A stretch of DNA of 15,815 nucleotides from Pseudomonadota bacterium (GCA_018661145.1 JABJIU010000002.1:1-15815); one strand, 5' to 3'; positions 6,595 to 13,425 are shown, numbered from the stretch's first letter. Notes: generated by a model not told the origin, from the sequence alone. Translations and numbers: made by a program.

Positions 6595-8220
6595 TTGATT
6601 GATTCGGGCGAATCGGGGTTTGACGATATCTGCCGTTCGTTCACCTGGCAGATTCCGGCGTCTTTCAATATTGCTGCAGCGGTTTGTGACCGTCATCGGG
6701 ATATTTCTCACCGCCCTGCACTCCTTTGTGAGACCGCATCGGGAACGAAGGCGCAGTACAGTTTCGCGGATCTCTATCGTCTTTCGAACCAACTCGCCAA
6801 CGTTTTTTTGTCGATGGGCGTTGGTCCAGGGGATCGTATCGCGATCCTATTACCTCAGCGGGTCGAGACTGGGCTTTGTCACCTTGCTGCATGGAAGATC
6901 GGAGCGGTCTCGTTACCGCTTTCGGCGCTGTTTGGCACAGACGCGCTGCGCTATCGATTGGAGGACAGCGGAGCAAAGATTCTCGTTGGCGCGACAGAGG
7001 GGGTGCAAAAAGTTCAGTCACTCCGTAATGAACTTCCTGAGCTTGAGACGATCATCGATTGTGATGACAGAAAGAGCGGCTTTTGGTCATTGCTCGACCG
7101 TGCAGCAAAGAACGTCGAGACGGCGAATACATTGGCTAACGATCCTGCAATCGTAATCTATACCTCGGGAACTACTGGCCCGCCCAAGGGTGCGGTTCTG
7201 GCGCATCGCTGTCTGCTGGGCAATCTGACGGGCTTTGAGATGTCGCAGAACTTTTTTCCTCTCGATGATGATCTGATGTGGACGCCGGCGGACTGGGCAT
7301 GGACGGGAGGCCTGCTCGATGGACTGATCCCCGCGTGGTTTTACGGTCGTCCAGTGCTCGGTTATGACGGCGGACGGTTCGATCCTGAAAAAGCCTGCGA
7401 CCTGATGGCACGGTACCGTGTCCGTAATGCGTTTATTCCTCCCACGGCACTGAAAATGCTCCGCCAGATTGGGGATATTCGAGATCGGGGGGTTCAACTT
7501 CGCAGTGTGATGTCTGCTGGAGAGTCACTGGGCGCACAGATTTATGAATGGGCCGAAGAGGCGCTCGGTGTTCAGATTAATGAAATGTGGGGCCAGACTG
7601 AATTCAACTACATTGTAGGTAACTGCTCGAAGATCATGCCGGTCAAGCCCGGTTCCATGGGAAAACCTTATCCCGGGCATCTCGTTGAACCCGTCGATGA
7701 GGCCGGTAACGTGCTTGCCGATGAGCAAACCGGTGAACTGTGCGCACTCCGTGACGATCCAGTGATGTTTCTTGGTTACTGGAAGCGTGATCAGGCCACG
7801 CAGGACAAGTTCATCGGGCCCTGGTGGTCAACCGGTGACGTGGGGTATCGGGACAGCGATGGCTACCTCTGGTTCGTGGGCCGAAAAGATGATGTTATTT
7901 CCAGCGCTGGGCACCGCATCGGTCCGGGCGAGATTGAGGACTGTATGCTGAAGCATCCAGCCGTAGTCCAGGCGGCAGCGGTGGGAACTCCCGATGAGTT
8001 GCGCGGCGAAATCGTAAAAGCGTTTATCGTGCTTGCATCCGGTGAGGTACCCTCGGATGCCCTTCGGCAGAGCATTCAGGATCTGGTTCGTGGCGACCTT
8101 GCTGCTTATGAGTATCCCCGAGAGATTGAGTTTGTCAGCGAACTGCCGATGACCACCACCGGCAAAGTGCGCCGAATTGAATTGCGCGAACGGGAAATTG
8201 CCCGCAAGCGCGACTCCTGA
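6595..8220 (+). CDS. AMP-forming acyl-CoA synthetase (ACS/MACS type)
   Basis: A cytosolic ANL-superfamily ligase of about 541 residues that activates a carboxylic acid to acyl-CoA through an acyl-AMP. Motifs: TSGTTGPPKG at 190-199 (P-loop), WTPADWAWTGG, NEMWGQTEFN (A5), STGDVGYRDSDGYLWFVGRKDD (A7-A8), GHRIGPGEIE around 439-448, and TTTGKVRR with catalytic K524. The FDDICRSFTWQIPASFN start and W-rich core resemble acetyl/propionyl to medium-chain synthetases; the substrate cannot be read from sequence. The start is odd: the frame opens after TAA at 6571 and has no ATG or GTG before the conserved domain. TTG 6595 is the only usual start, but its AGGA is only 2 nt upstream. ATT 6598, or ATA 6577 behind AAAGGAA with 6-nt spacing, are unusual alternatives. 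Convergent with hinT, 5 nt apart. Confidence 0.9.
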   Translation: MIDSGESGFDDICRSFTWQIPASFNIAAAVCDRHRDISHRPALLCETASGTKAQYSFADLYRLSNQLANVFLSMGVGPGDRIAILLPQRVETGLCHLAAWKIGAVSLPLSALFGTDALRYRLEDSGAKILVGATEGVQKVQSLRNELPELETIIDCDDRKSGFWSLLDRAAKNVETANTLANDPAIVIYTSGTTGPPKGAVLAHRCLLGNLTGFEMSQNFFPLDDDLMWTPADWAWTGGLLDGLIPAWFYGRPVLGYDGGRFDPEKACDLMARYRVRNAFIPPTALKMLRQIGDIRDRGVQLRSVMSAGESLGAQIYEWAEEALGVQINEMWGQTEFNYIVGNCSKIMPVKPGSMGKPYPGHLVEPVDEAGNVLADEQTGELCALRDDPVMFLGYWKRDQATQDKFIGPWWSTGDVGYRDSDGYLWFVGRKDDVISSAGHRIGPGEIEDCMLKHPAVVQAAAVGTPDELRGEIVKAFIVLASGEVPSDALRQSIQDLVRGDLAAYEYPREIEFVSELPMTTTGKVRRIELREREIARKRDS

Positions 8221-8225
8221 TCCGC

Positions 8226-8582
8226 TTACGATCCAGCTGGAAGCATCCGGCCGAGCGGTCGCCCGCCAAGTAAATGCATATGCAGGTGAAAGACTTCCTG
8301 ATTGGCATGACGACCACAGTTCACCAGTAGCCGATAGCCGTCGGCATCAACGCCCTCAGATGCTGCTAGATTCCGCGCTACGATGAACATGTGCCCAAGC
8401 GTGGCCTCGTCTTCTTCGGATACGTCGTTGACCGTTGGAATGATCTTATTGGGCACAATCAGGATATGGGTGGGCGCCTGTGGATCGATGTCCCGAAAGG
8501 CAGTTACTCGCTCGTCCTGGAATACGATATCAGCTGGCACCTCGCCTTTGACGATCTTGCTGAATAGGGTGTCTTCTTGCAT
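8226..8582 (-). CDS. hinT: HIT-family nucleotide hydrolase (HinT-like)
   Basis: A 118-residue histidine-triad protein. HinT enzymes hydrolyse purine nucleoside phosphoramidates and aminoacyl-adenylates in the cytosol. The triad HLHMH lies at 99-103 (H99, H101, H103) in VFHLHMHLLGGRPLG. Also typical are TLFSKIVKGEVPADIV at the N-terminus, AFRDIDPQAPTHILIVP in the middle and YRLLVNCG before the triad. I chose ATG 8582, which gives the family start; the open frame reaches 8648, but that extension is not conserved in style. Only a weak AGG-like site precedes the ATG. It is divergent from the acrylyl-CoA reductase gene. Confidence 0.93.
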   Translation of the reverse strand: MQEDTLFSKIVKGEVPADIVFQDERVTAFRDIDPQAPTHILIVPNKIIPTVNDVSEEDEATLGHMFIVARNLAASEGVDADGYRLLVNCGRHANQEVFHLHMHLLGGRPLGRMLPAGS

Positions 8583-8623
8583 GGTGTTAGCCTGGTCGGT
8601 GGTTTGTGATTGGATTAGGTGCA

Positions 8624-8646
8624 GCCGGGTGGGATTGGTTCCCGGC
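8624..8646. repeat. Inverted repeat in the hinT/acuI divergent intergenic region
   Basis: GCCGGG (8624-8629) and CCCGGC (8641-8646) are separated by 11 nt. The 171-nt region between the two divergent starts must hold both promoters. A TAAAAT at 8680-8685 is a possible -10 for the rightward gene, with only a poor -35 (CTGTCC, 8656-8661, 18-nt spacer). The repeat may be an operator or a 5' UTR hairpin on the hinT transcript. Confidence 0.3.
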
Positions 8647-8753
8647 ACGATCTGCCTGTCCGGGGGGTGATCAACACGCTAAAATCCCGCCTTCGCTGCT
8701 CAGAGAGCATTAGCAAACGGCGGATGATCCGGACCAACTGGGGATTTTATAAG

Positions 8754-9743
8754 ATGTCTTTCAAGGCTTTCAGAATACACCAGCAGGAAAAAGGTGTCAG
8801 CACAGGGTTTGAGCAAATGGAGGTCGATGACCTCACTGAGGGTGATGTGGTCGTTCGCGTTGCCTACTCGGGAATTAACTTCAAGGATGCGCTGGCCGCG
8901 ACGGGTAAGGCCAAGATCCTGAGAGTGCCGGACCTCAATGGCGGTATCGATTTCTCCGGTACAGTCGAAAGTAGCGAGAATGCGCGGTTTAGTGTGGGTG
9001 ATCGCGTTCTGGTATGCGGCTGCGGCCTTTCTGAAACCCGCGACGGCGGTTATTCACAAGTGGCCCGTGTGCCGGCTGGATGCGTTGTACCTGTTCCAGA
9101 GAGTCTTGAACTTCGCGACGTGATGGCAATTGGCACCGCAGGCTTTACTGCCGCCATCGCTATGATTCGGCTCGAGGAAAACGGCCAGAGCCCCGATCAC
9201 GGCCCGATGATTGTCACCGGCGCTACCGGCGGTGTCGGCAGCATTGCTGTCGATATGTTGGCAGGAAAGGGTTTCGAGGTAGTTGCACTGACCGGAAAGT
9301 CAGACCAACATGATTATCTGAAACAACTCGGCGCAACAGACTTTGTTAACCGCCATGAACTTGAGATGGGTGCCCGACCTCTGGAGAAGGGCCTGTGGGG
9401 CGGGGCTGTTGACAATGTCGGCGGCGAGACACTGGGCTGGTTGACCCGGACGGTCAAGCCGTGGGGCAACGTCGCATCGATTGGTAATGCCAGTGGAATC
9501 AAGCTTGAAACTACTGTCATGCCCTTTATTCTGCGAGGAGTTTCTTTGCTGGGTATCAACTCGATCGAGATGCCTGAGTCGCTTCGCCATCAGGCCTGGC
9601 AACGCCTGGCAGATGACCTGCGTCCTGCCCATCTCGATCTGATTGTACCGAGAACTATTGATTTCGATGATCTGCCGGGAGCTTTTGATGCCTACCTGAC
9701 GGGTTCCGTTACGGGTCGTACGGTAGTCAGGATCGGCCATTGA
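8754..9743 (+). CDS. acuI: Acrylyl-CoA reductase / YhdH-type NADPH oxidoreductase
   Basis: A 329-residue zinc-free medium-chain reductase of the YhdH/AcuI group, which reduces acrylyl-CoA to propionyl-CoA with NADPH. The N-terminal domain has YSGINFKDALAATGKAKI and GIDFSGTVESS; the Rossmann loop is GATGGVG at 156-162, followed by VVALTGKSDQHDYLKQLGA and WGGAVDNVGGETL. Near the end is a family-typical MPFILRGVSLLGINSIEMP. Start: ATG 8754 (MSFKAFRIH), with GGGGA about 9 nt upstream. The frame extends back to 8619, but the extra 45 codons do not resemble the family. The stop overlaps the TTG start of a thioesterase gene, so the two are coupled. AcuI is linked in other bacteria to acrylate and DMSP catabolism; here it may simply serve propionate or acrylate handling. 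Confidence 0.88.
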   Translation: MSFKAFRIHQQEKGVSTGFEQMEVDDLTEGDVVVRVAYSGINFKDALAATGKAKILRVPDLNGGIDFSGTVESSENARFSVGDRVLVCGCGLSETRDGGYSQVARVPAGCVVPVPESLELRDVMAIGTAGFTAAIAMIRLEENGQSPDHGPMIVTGATGGVGSIAVDMLAGKGFEVVALTGKSDQHDYLKQLGATDFVNRHELEMGARPLEKGLWGGAVDNVGGETLGWLTRTVKPWGNVASIGNASGIKLETTVMPFILRGVSLLGINSIEMPESLRHQAWQRLADDLRPAHLDLIVPRTIDFDDLPGAFDAYLTGSVTGRTVVRIGH

Positions 9744-10186
9744 GTCGTCCAGTAGATGTTAAGCCTTCGGATTATTCACGCGGCGATTACCGGTATTGGC
9801 AACAGGTCAGTACCCGGTGGGTCGATAACGATGCCTATGGGCACATTAATAACGCGGTGTACTTTAGTTACATCGATAGCGTCGTGAACCAGTTCCTGAT
9901 CGAGCATCAGTTGCTGGATATCGAAAAGAGCGAGGCAATTGGCCTAGTCGCGCAGTCGCAGTGCCAGTTCTTCCAGTCGCTGTCTTACCCTGGTATTGTT
10001 GATTGCGGCTTGCGGGTAACACATTTGGGCATCAGTAGTGTCAGTTACGAAGTGGGCATGTTTGCACAAGGCGAAGATGTTGCCGCTGCGGTCGGCGGAT
10101 TCACCCATGTGTTTGTCGACCGGGACCAGCGCCGGCCGCGACCGCTGCCAGAGCCAATGCGATCGACACTTTCAACACTTGCCTGA
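9740..10186 (+). CDS. 4HBT-family (hotdog) acyl-CoA thioesterase
   Basis: A 148-residue single hotdog-domain protein of the YbgC/4HBT group, which hydrolyses acyl-CoA thioesters in the cytosol. The active-site segment TRWVDNDAYGHINNAVYFSYID (from residue 25) contains probable catalytic D31 and the GHINN helix start. The rest of the fold is seen in SQCQFFQSLSYPGIVDCGLRV and ISSVSYEVGMF. It starts at TTG 9740, overlapping the acuI stop (TTGA), with AGGA 7 nt upstream, which supports this start. The tail DQRRPRPLPEPMRSTL is typical of the group. The coupling to acuI suggests it acts on a short-chain acyl-CoA, but the substrate is not readable. A 21-nt gap precedes the next gene. Confidence 0.9.
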   Translation: MSRPVDVKPSDYSRGDYRYWQQVSTRWVDNDAYGHINNAVYFSYIDSVVNQFLIEHQLLDIEKSEAIGLVAQSQCQFFQSLSYPGIVDCGLRVTHLGISSVSYEVGMFAQGEDVAAAVGGFTHVFVDRDQRRPRPLPEPMRSTLSTLA

Positions 10187-10207
10187 AGATCCTAACAACT
10201 TATTTAA

Positions 10208-11053
10208 ATGTACCGAGAAAACTTAAAAGGCACTGCCTTCTGGAAGTCTCCCCGCAAGGCCATCACCCTGCTGGGTATGTCGGGGTCTGGGAAAACTACG
10301 TTGGCGTCACGATTGCCGCGACAGACCTGGTTTCATTATTCGGGCGACTACCGGATTGGAACGCGTTATTTGGATGAGCCCATATTAGATAACGTCAAGC
10401 GCGAAGCGATGCGGGTGCCGTTTCTGGCAGAGTTGTTGCGCTCTGACTCGATTTATCTTTGTCACAATATCTCCGTCCACAATCTTAAGCCTGTGGCGAG
10501 CTTTCTCGGGATGATCGGCAATCCCGAGTTGGGCGGGCTGTCGGTGGAAGAATTCAAGCGTCGTCAGGGACTTCATCGGGAAGCCGAGATCAGAGCCATG
10601 CTGGACGTAAGAGCCTTTATTGCGAAGGGGCACGACACCTACGGATACCCGCATTTCATTAATGATGCGGGAGGCAGCTTGTGCGAACTGGATGAGCCTG
10701 GCGTACTCGAACAGCTCGCTGAAGATACGCTTATCGTATATCTCAAGCCCTCGGATACGATGCTCAGCCAGATCGTCGAGCGGTCTTTGCTTGAGCCCAA
10801 GCCGATGTATTACCAGAACCAGTTTCTCGATCAGGTGTTGCCGCAGTATCTTGATGAGCAGAACCTGTCAAAGCCAGAAGAGATTGTGCCGGATGATTAT
10901 TTCCGCTGGATGTTCCCCCGACTTGTCGAGCATCGGCTTCCGCGGTATCAGGAAATTGCCGACCGTTATGGAGTGGTGCTGGAGGCTGAGCGGATTGACG
11001 ATATCCGCGGTGAGACCGAGTTTCTTGAGTTGATCTGTGAGGCCTTGGGCTAA
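10208..11053 (+). CDS. Uncharacterised P-loop ATPase/kinase-like protein paired with metA
   Basis: A 281-residue protein with a clear Walker A motif, GMSGSGKT at 23-30, in an N-terminal strand (ITLLG). After the P-loop comes WFHYSGDYRIGTRYL (41-55), placed where small-molecule kinases bind substrate. Further in are YPHFINDAGGSLCELD (N152, D153, GGS 155-157), a hydrophobic strand TLIVYLKPSD, and an aromatic segment MYYQNQFLDQVLPQYL. No signal peptide or membrane segment is seen. This order resembles the nucleoside or adenylylsulfate kinase-like P-loop group, but I do not recognise an assigned function. Two bases separate its stop from the ATG of the homoserine acyltransferase, so it is co-translated and probably has a role tied to methionine or homoserine metabolism. 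That role is inference from context only. Confidence 0.85.
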   Translation: MYRENLKGTAFWKSPRKAITLLGMSGSGKTTLASRLPRQTWFHYSGDYRIGTRYLDEPILDNVKREAMRVPFLAELLRSDSIYLCHNISVHNLKPVASFLGMIGNPELGGLSVEEFKRRQGLHREAEIRAMLDVRAFIAKGHDTYGYPHFINDAGGSLCELDEPGVLEQLAEDTLIVYLKPSDTMLSQIVERSLLEPKPMYYQNQFLDQVLPQYLDEQNLSKPEEIVPDDYFRWMFPRLVEHRLPRYQEIADRYGVVLEAERIDDIRGETEFLELICEALG

Positions 11054-11055
11054 AC

Positions 11056-12117
11056 ATGCCGATCGTTGCTAATACGGGCCTGCCGAGTTTTGAGCGCTTT
11101 CATCGCGAAGGCGGTGATGTGCTGTCGCTGGAGCGTGCAGGTGCCCAGGATATCCGCGAAATGCACATTGGCCTCATGAATAACATGCCGGATGCCGCCC
11201 TGGAGCCCACAGAACGACAGTTTCTTCGACTGGTTGGTGGCTGTAACCGGATAGCCCAGTTTCACATTTATCCTTTCTCTCCGTCTGATGTTTCCAGAGG
11301 CGCGGCTGCCAAGGCACATATTGAAAAGTACTATTATGATTTTGAACAACTTCGCGAAGAGGGGCTCGACGCGTTAATCGTAACTGGTGCCAACCCGGTC
11401 TGTGATCAGTTACCGGATGAAGAGTTCTGGGATCCAATGTGTGAAGTACTCGATTGGGCTGTTGAGCAGGTAACCTCGACACTTTGCGCCTGCCTTGCGA
11501 CCCACGCCGCCTTTTTGCATTTTCATGGAATCGAGCGTCAGCCGTTTCCGGCAAAGCGATGGGGGGTGTTTCCGCATCGTGTAGTGATGGAACATCCTTT
11601 GGTTCGGGGTATCAATACCCGTTTCGATGTGCCCCATTCACGCTGGAACGACATCAGCTCTAAGGAGATGAACCGGGTTGATCAGCTTGTCCTGGTTGAA
11701 AGTGTCGATGCAGGGGTCCATCTGGCAACAAGTGCGGACGGATTGCGCCTGGTTTTTTTCCAGGGTCACCCCGAATATGACAGTTTCAGTCTGCTTAAAG
11801 AGTACAAGCGGGAAGTGAACCGGTTTCTTTCGGGCGAACTGGATGCCTACCCCCCGTTTCCGGATAACTATTTCACCGAGGAGGTTTATCCTGTGCTGGA
11901 CAGCTTTCGTAAGGAGGCTGAACTTGCCCGAGCGCAGAACACGAGCGCCAGGCCGTTTCCAGAGCAGGATGTTCCCGTCGATAATACCTGGGGCGACACG
12001 GGCAAGATCGTCTTTAATAACTGGCTTGGGGCGATTTATCAGTTGACTGACCGTGACCGGCGGAAACCCTTTATGCCGGGGGTCGATCCCCAGGACCCGT
12101 TGGCCAGTATTTTCTAG
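11056..12117 (+). CDS. metA: Homoserine O-acyltransferase, MetA family
   Basis: A 353-residue MetA-family (class I amidotransferase-like) enzyme that acylates homoserine, the first committed step of methionine synthesis. It opens the conserved core with HIGLMNNMPDAALEPTERQFLRLV. The probable nucleophile is C146 (ACLATHAA, matching E. coli C142). H238 and E240 (GHPEYD) match E. coli H235 and E237. VPHSRWND is also conserved. The residue that separates acetyl from succinyl users (E. coli position 111; Gly for succinyl, Glu for acetyl) aligns with V115 in GANPVCDQL, so the acyl donor cannot be predicted. The protein is longer than E. coli MetA (309), mainly at the C-terminus (about 290-353). Start: ATG 11056, directly behind the P-loop ATPase gene. 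Confidence 0.9.
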   Translation: MPIVANTGLPSFERFHREGGDVLSLERAGAQDIREMHIGLMNNMPDAALEPTERQFLRLVGGCNRIAQFHIYPFSPSDVSRGAAAKAHIEKYYYDFEQLREEGLDALIVTGANPVCDQLPDEEFWDPMCEVLDWAVEQVTSTLCACLATHAAFLHFHGIERQPFPAKRWGVFPHRVVMEHPLVRGINTRFDVPHSRWNDISSKEMNRVDQLVLVESVDAGVHLATSADGLRLVFFQGHPEYDSFSLLKEYKREVNRFLSGELDAYPPFPDNYFTEEVYPVLDSFRKEAELARAQNTSARPFPEQDVPVDNTWGDTGKIVFNNWLGAIYQLTDRDRRKPFMPGVDPQDPLASIF

Positions 12118-12123
12118 AAAAAA

Positions 12124-12175
12124 GCGTTTTCCTCATTAGAAAACCGCAATTGGGCGCCCGCCCACAAAAAGTGGG
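12124..12175 (+). other. Inverted repeats after metA (possible terminator region)
   Basis: GCGTTTTC (12124-12131) can pair with GAAAAC-CGC (12139-12147) with one bulge. TGGGCG (12151-12156) is complementary to CGCCCA (12159-12164). CCCAC (12161-12165), loop AAAAA, GTGGG (12171-12175) form a 5-bp stem. The last two compete. None is followed by a strong T tract, so termination of metA here is only possible. Confidence 0.35.
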
Positions 12176-12180
12176 AGTTC

Positions 12181-12189
12181 TGTTAGAAT
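12181..12189 (+). promoter_or_regulatory. Extended -10 promoter for the bmt riboswitch transcript
   Basis: TGTTAGAAT fits the extended -10 pattern TGnTATAAT with one change in the hexamer (TAGAAT, 12184-12189). No good -35 is seen 17 nt upstream, which an extended -10 can tolerate. The expected start near 12196 falls just before the first stem of the aptamer (12198), so promoter and aptamer positions agree. Confidence 0.5.
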
Positions 12190-12196
12190 GAGTTAA

Positions 12197-12249
12197 CGCG
12201 CCGATTTGATGTTCAGCTTGCAGGCGCTTTACAAGTTTGCTAAAGCGAG
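12197..12249 (+). ncRNA. SAM-II/SAM-V-like riboswitch aptamer
   Basis: The segment matches the compact H-type pseudoknot SAM aptamers. P1 is GCGCC (12198-12202) with GGCGC (12223-12227). Its loop has GATTTGA and TTGCA in the conserved places, then an A/T-rich linker and the conserved GCTAAA (12239-12244). The pseudoknot can form between GCTT (12216-12219) and AAGC (12243-12246). SAM-II has a similar order (GAUUU, UUGCAAGCGC, GCUAAA). SAM-V shares the core and is known upstream of bhmT-type genes in marine bacteria, as here. I cannot decide between the two classes by eye. SAM binding should turn the methionine-forming gene off. Confidence 0.8.
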
Positions 12250-12274
12250 TGCTTGCCGATGGGCCCGCTCTAGC
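12239..12274 (+). promoter_or_regulatory. Predicted antiterminator linking aptamer and terminator
   Basis: The aptamer 3' strand (12239-12249) can pair with 12264-12274, the 5' arm of the terminator, at 9 of 11 positions (mismatches at 12243/12270 and 12248/12265), with a 14-nt loop. The aptamer and this helix use the same bases, so they exclude each other. Without SAM the terminator arm is captured and transcription continues; with SAM the arm is free. Confidence 0.6.
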
Positions 12275-12300
12275 GATAACGCTGGTGCGGGTCTTTTTGT
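12262..12300 (+). terminator. Intrinsic terminator (attenuator) upstream of bmt
   Basis: A 14-position stem (12262-12275 with 12280-12293) has one T/T mismatch, two G-T pairs and an ATAA loop, and is followed directly by TTTTTGTT. It lies 54 nt before the bmt start and 12 nt after the aptamer, so it can only act as a regulated attenuator of bmt. Confidence 0.9.
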
Positions 12301-12353
12301 TGGAGTTTCCAAGACAAACCGACGCGTCCCAGCCCGGAATTTGAGGAAACACC

Positions 12354-13391
12354 ATGCCGAATAACCGGTTTGAACACCTGCTTCTTGAGCGCGACTGGTT
12401 GCTTGCAGATGGCGCGACGGGGACCAACTACTTCTCCATGGGCCTTCAGTCAGGCGATGCGCCTGAACTTTGGAATGTTGATCACCCCGATCGCGTCTCG
12501 CTGCTACATCAGCAGTTTATCGATGCCGGCGCCGACATCCTGTTGACTAACAGTTTTGGTGGTTCGGCTTACCGACTCAAGCTTCATCAGGCCCAGAGCA
12601 GGGTTACCGAACTTAATGTAGCGGCGGCACGGATTGCCCGCGCCTGCGCGGACGCGTCGGGACGCGAAGTGGTCGTTGCGGGCTCGATGGGGCCAACTGG
12701 TGAAATTCTTGAGCCGGTGGGGGAGTTATCGGCGGAAGCGGCGCAGAGTGCGTTCACCGAGCAGGCCCAGGCCCTCGCGGATGGCGGCGCCGACGTAATC
12801 TGGTTGGAGACCATGTCCTCCAAGGAGGAGTTGCAGGCGGCCGGGGCAGGCGCGGCCGAATGCCGGCTTCCGGTCGTGGCAACCATGACATTCGATACCA
12901 ACGGCAGCACGATGATGGGTGTGCCTCCGCCTCGACTGGTGGAGTTATATCGTGAGACGGTGCCCCGCCTTGCGGCCTACGGTGCCAACTGCGGTGTGGG
13001 CGCAGCCGATCTGGTCGGCACCCTGCTTGCAATACGCTCTCACGCCGAGGAGGCGGATATTCTGGTCGCCAAAGCAAACTGCGGTATCCCGCAGTTTGTC
13101 GATGGTGAGATCCAATACAGCGGAACGCCGGAACTGATGGCCGAGTATGCGCGTCTCGGGCGCGATTGCGGGGCGCGGATAATTGGAGGTTGCTGCGGTA
13201 CGACTCCTGTGCACCTTGCCGCGATGCATCGTGCGTTGCTGGAACACAATCTTCGGTCAGTTCCCGACATAGAAGCGGTGGTGGAGGCGCTCGGTCCAGT
13301 TACGGCAGGGACCCGGTCCGCCAGTTCGGATTCGCCCGATACACACGTTGAGAAAAGACGGAGCCGCGGGGGGCGAAGGCGCCGCGCATAG
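12354..13391 (+). CDS. bmt: Betaine-homocysteine S-methyltransferase family enzyme
   Basis: A 345-residue zinc-dependent homocysteine S-methyltransferase (Pfam S-methyl_trans) that methylates homocysteine to methionine in the cytosol. Zinc ligands are C213 (GANCG) and C280 and C281 (GGCCGTTP). Typical segments are LLADGATGTNYF at the start, NSFGGSAYRLKLH, AGSMGPTGEI, IWLETMSS and KANCGIPQF. The methyl donor is probably glycine betaine, by analogy to proteobacterial Bmt; S-methylmethionine or another sulfonium donor is not excluded. The last 13 residues are Arg/Lys-rich (EKRRSRGGRRRRA), beyond the barrel. Start: ATG 12354 with GAGGAAA about 6 nt upstream. It is controlled by the SAM aptamer and attenuator in its leader. 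Confidence 0.88.
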   Translation: MPNNRFEHLLLERDWLLADGATGTNYFSMGLQSGDAPELWNVDHPDRVSLLHQQFIDAGADILLTNSFGGSAYRLKLHQAQSRVTELNVAAARIARACADASGREVVVAGSMGPTGEILEPVGELSAEAAQSAFTEQAQALADGGADVIWLETMSSKEELQAAGAGAAECRLPVVATMTFDTNGSTMMGVPPPRLVELYRETVPRLAAYGANCGVGAADLVGTLLAIRSHAEEADILVAKANCGIPQFVDGEIQYSGTPELMAEYARLGRDCGARIIGGCCGTTPVHLAAMHRALLEHNLRSVPDIEAVVEALGPVTAGTRSASSDSPDTHVEKRRSRGGRRRRA

Positions 13392-13425
13392 AATCAGTAT
13401 TTGACAAAGATGCTATTCTGCCGGG

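Noticed and set aside
6599..7156. 185-codon plus-strand frame inside the acyl-CoA synthetase
   Set aside because: It overlaps well-conserved synthetase sequence in another frame and has Arg/Ser-rich composition typical of a shadow.
8583..8648. Longer hinT starting at 8648
   Set aside because: HIT proteins begin at the MQEDTLFSKIV stretch; the extra 22 residues are not family-like.
8619..8753. Longer acuI starting at 8619
   Set aside because: The 45 extra codons do not resemble YhdH/AcuI, and ATG 8754 has a GGGGA site at good distance.
8754..13391. A DMSP catabolic cluster based on acuI and bmt
   Set aside because: No DMSP lyase, demethylase or BCCT transporter is present; both genes have ordinary other roles.
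13401..13406. Perfect TTGACA just before gshB as a -35 promoter
   Set aside because: A -10 at proper spacing would fall on the gshB start codon, where the bases (GGATGA) do not fit; the TATTCT at 13414-13419 is only 7 nt away.
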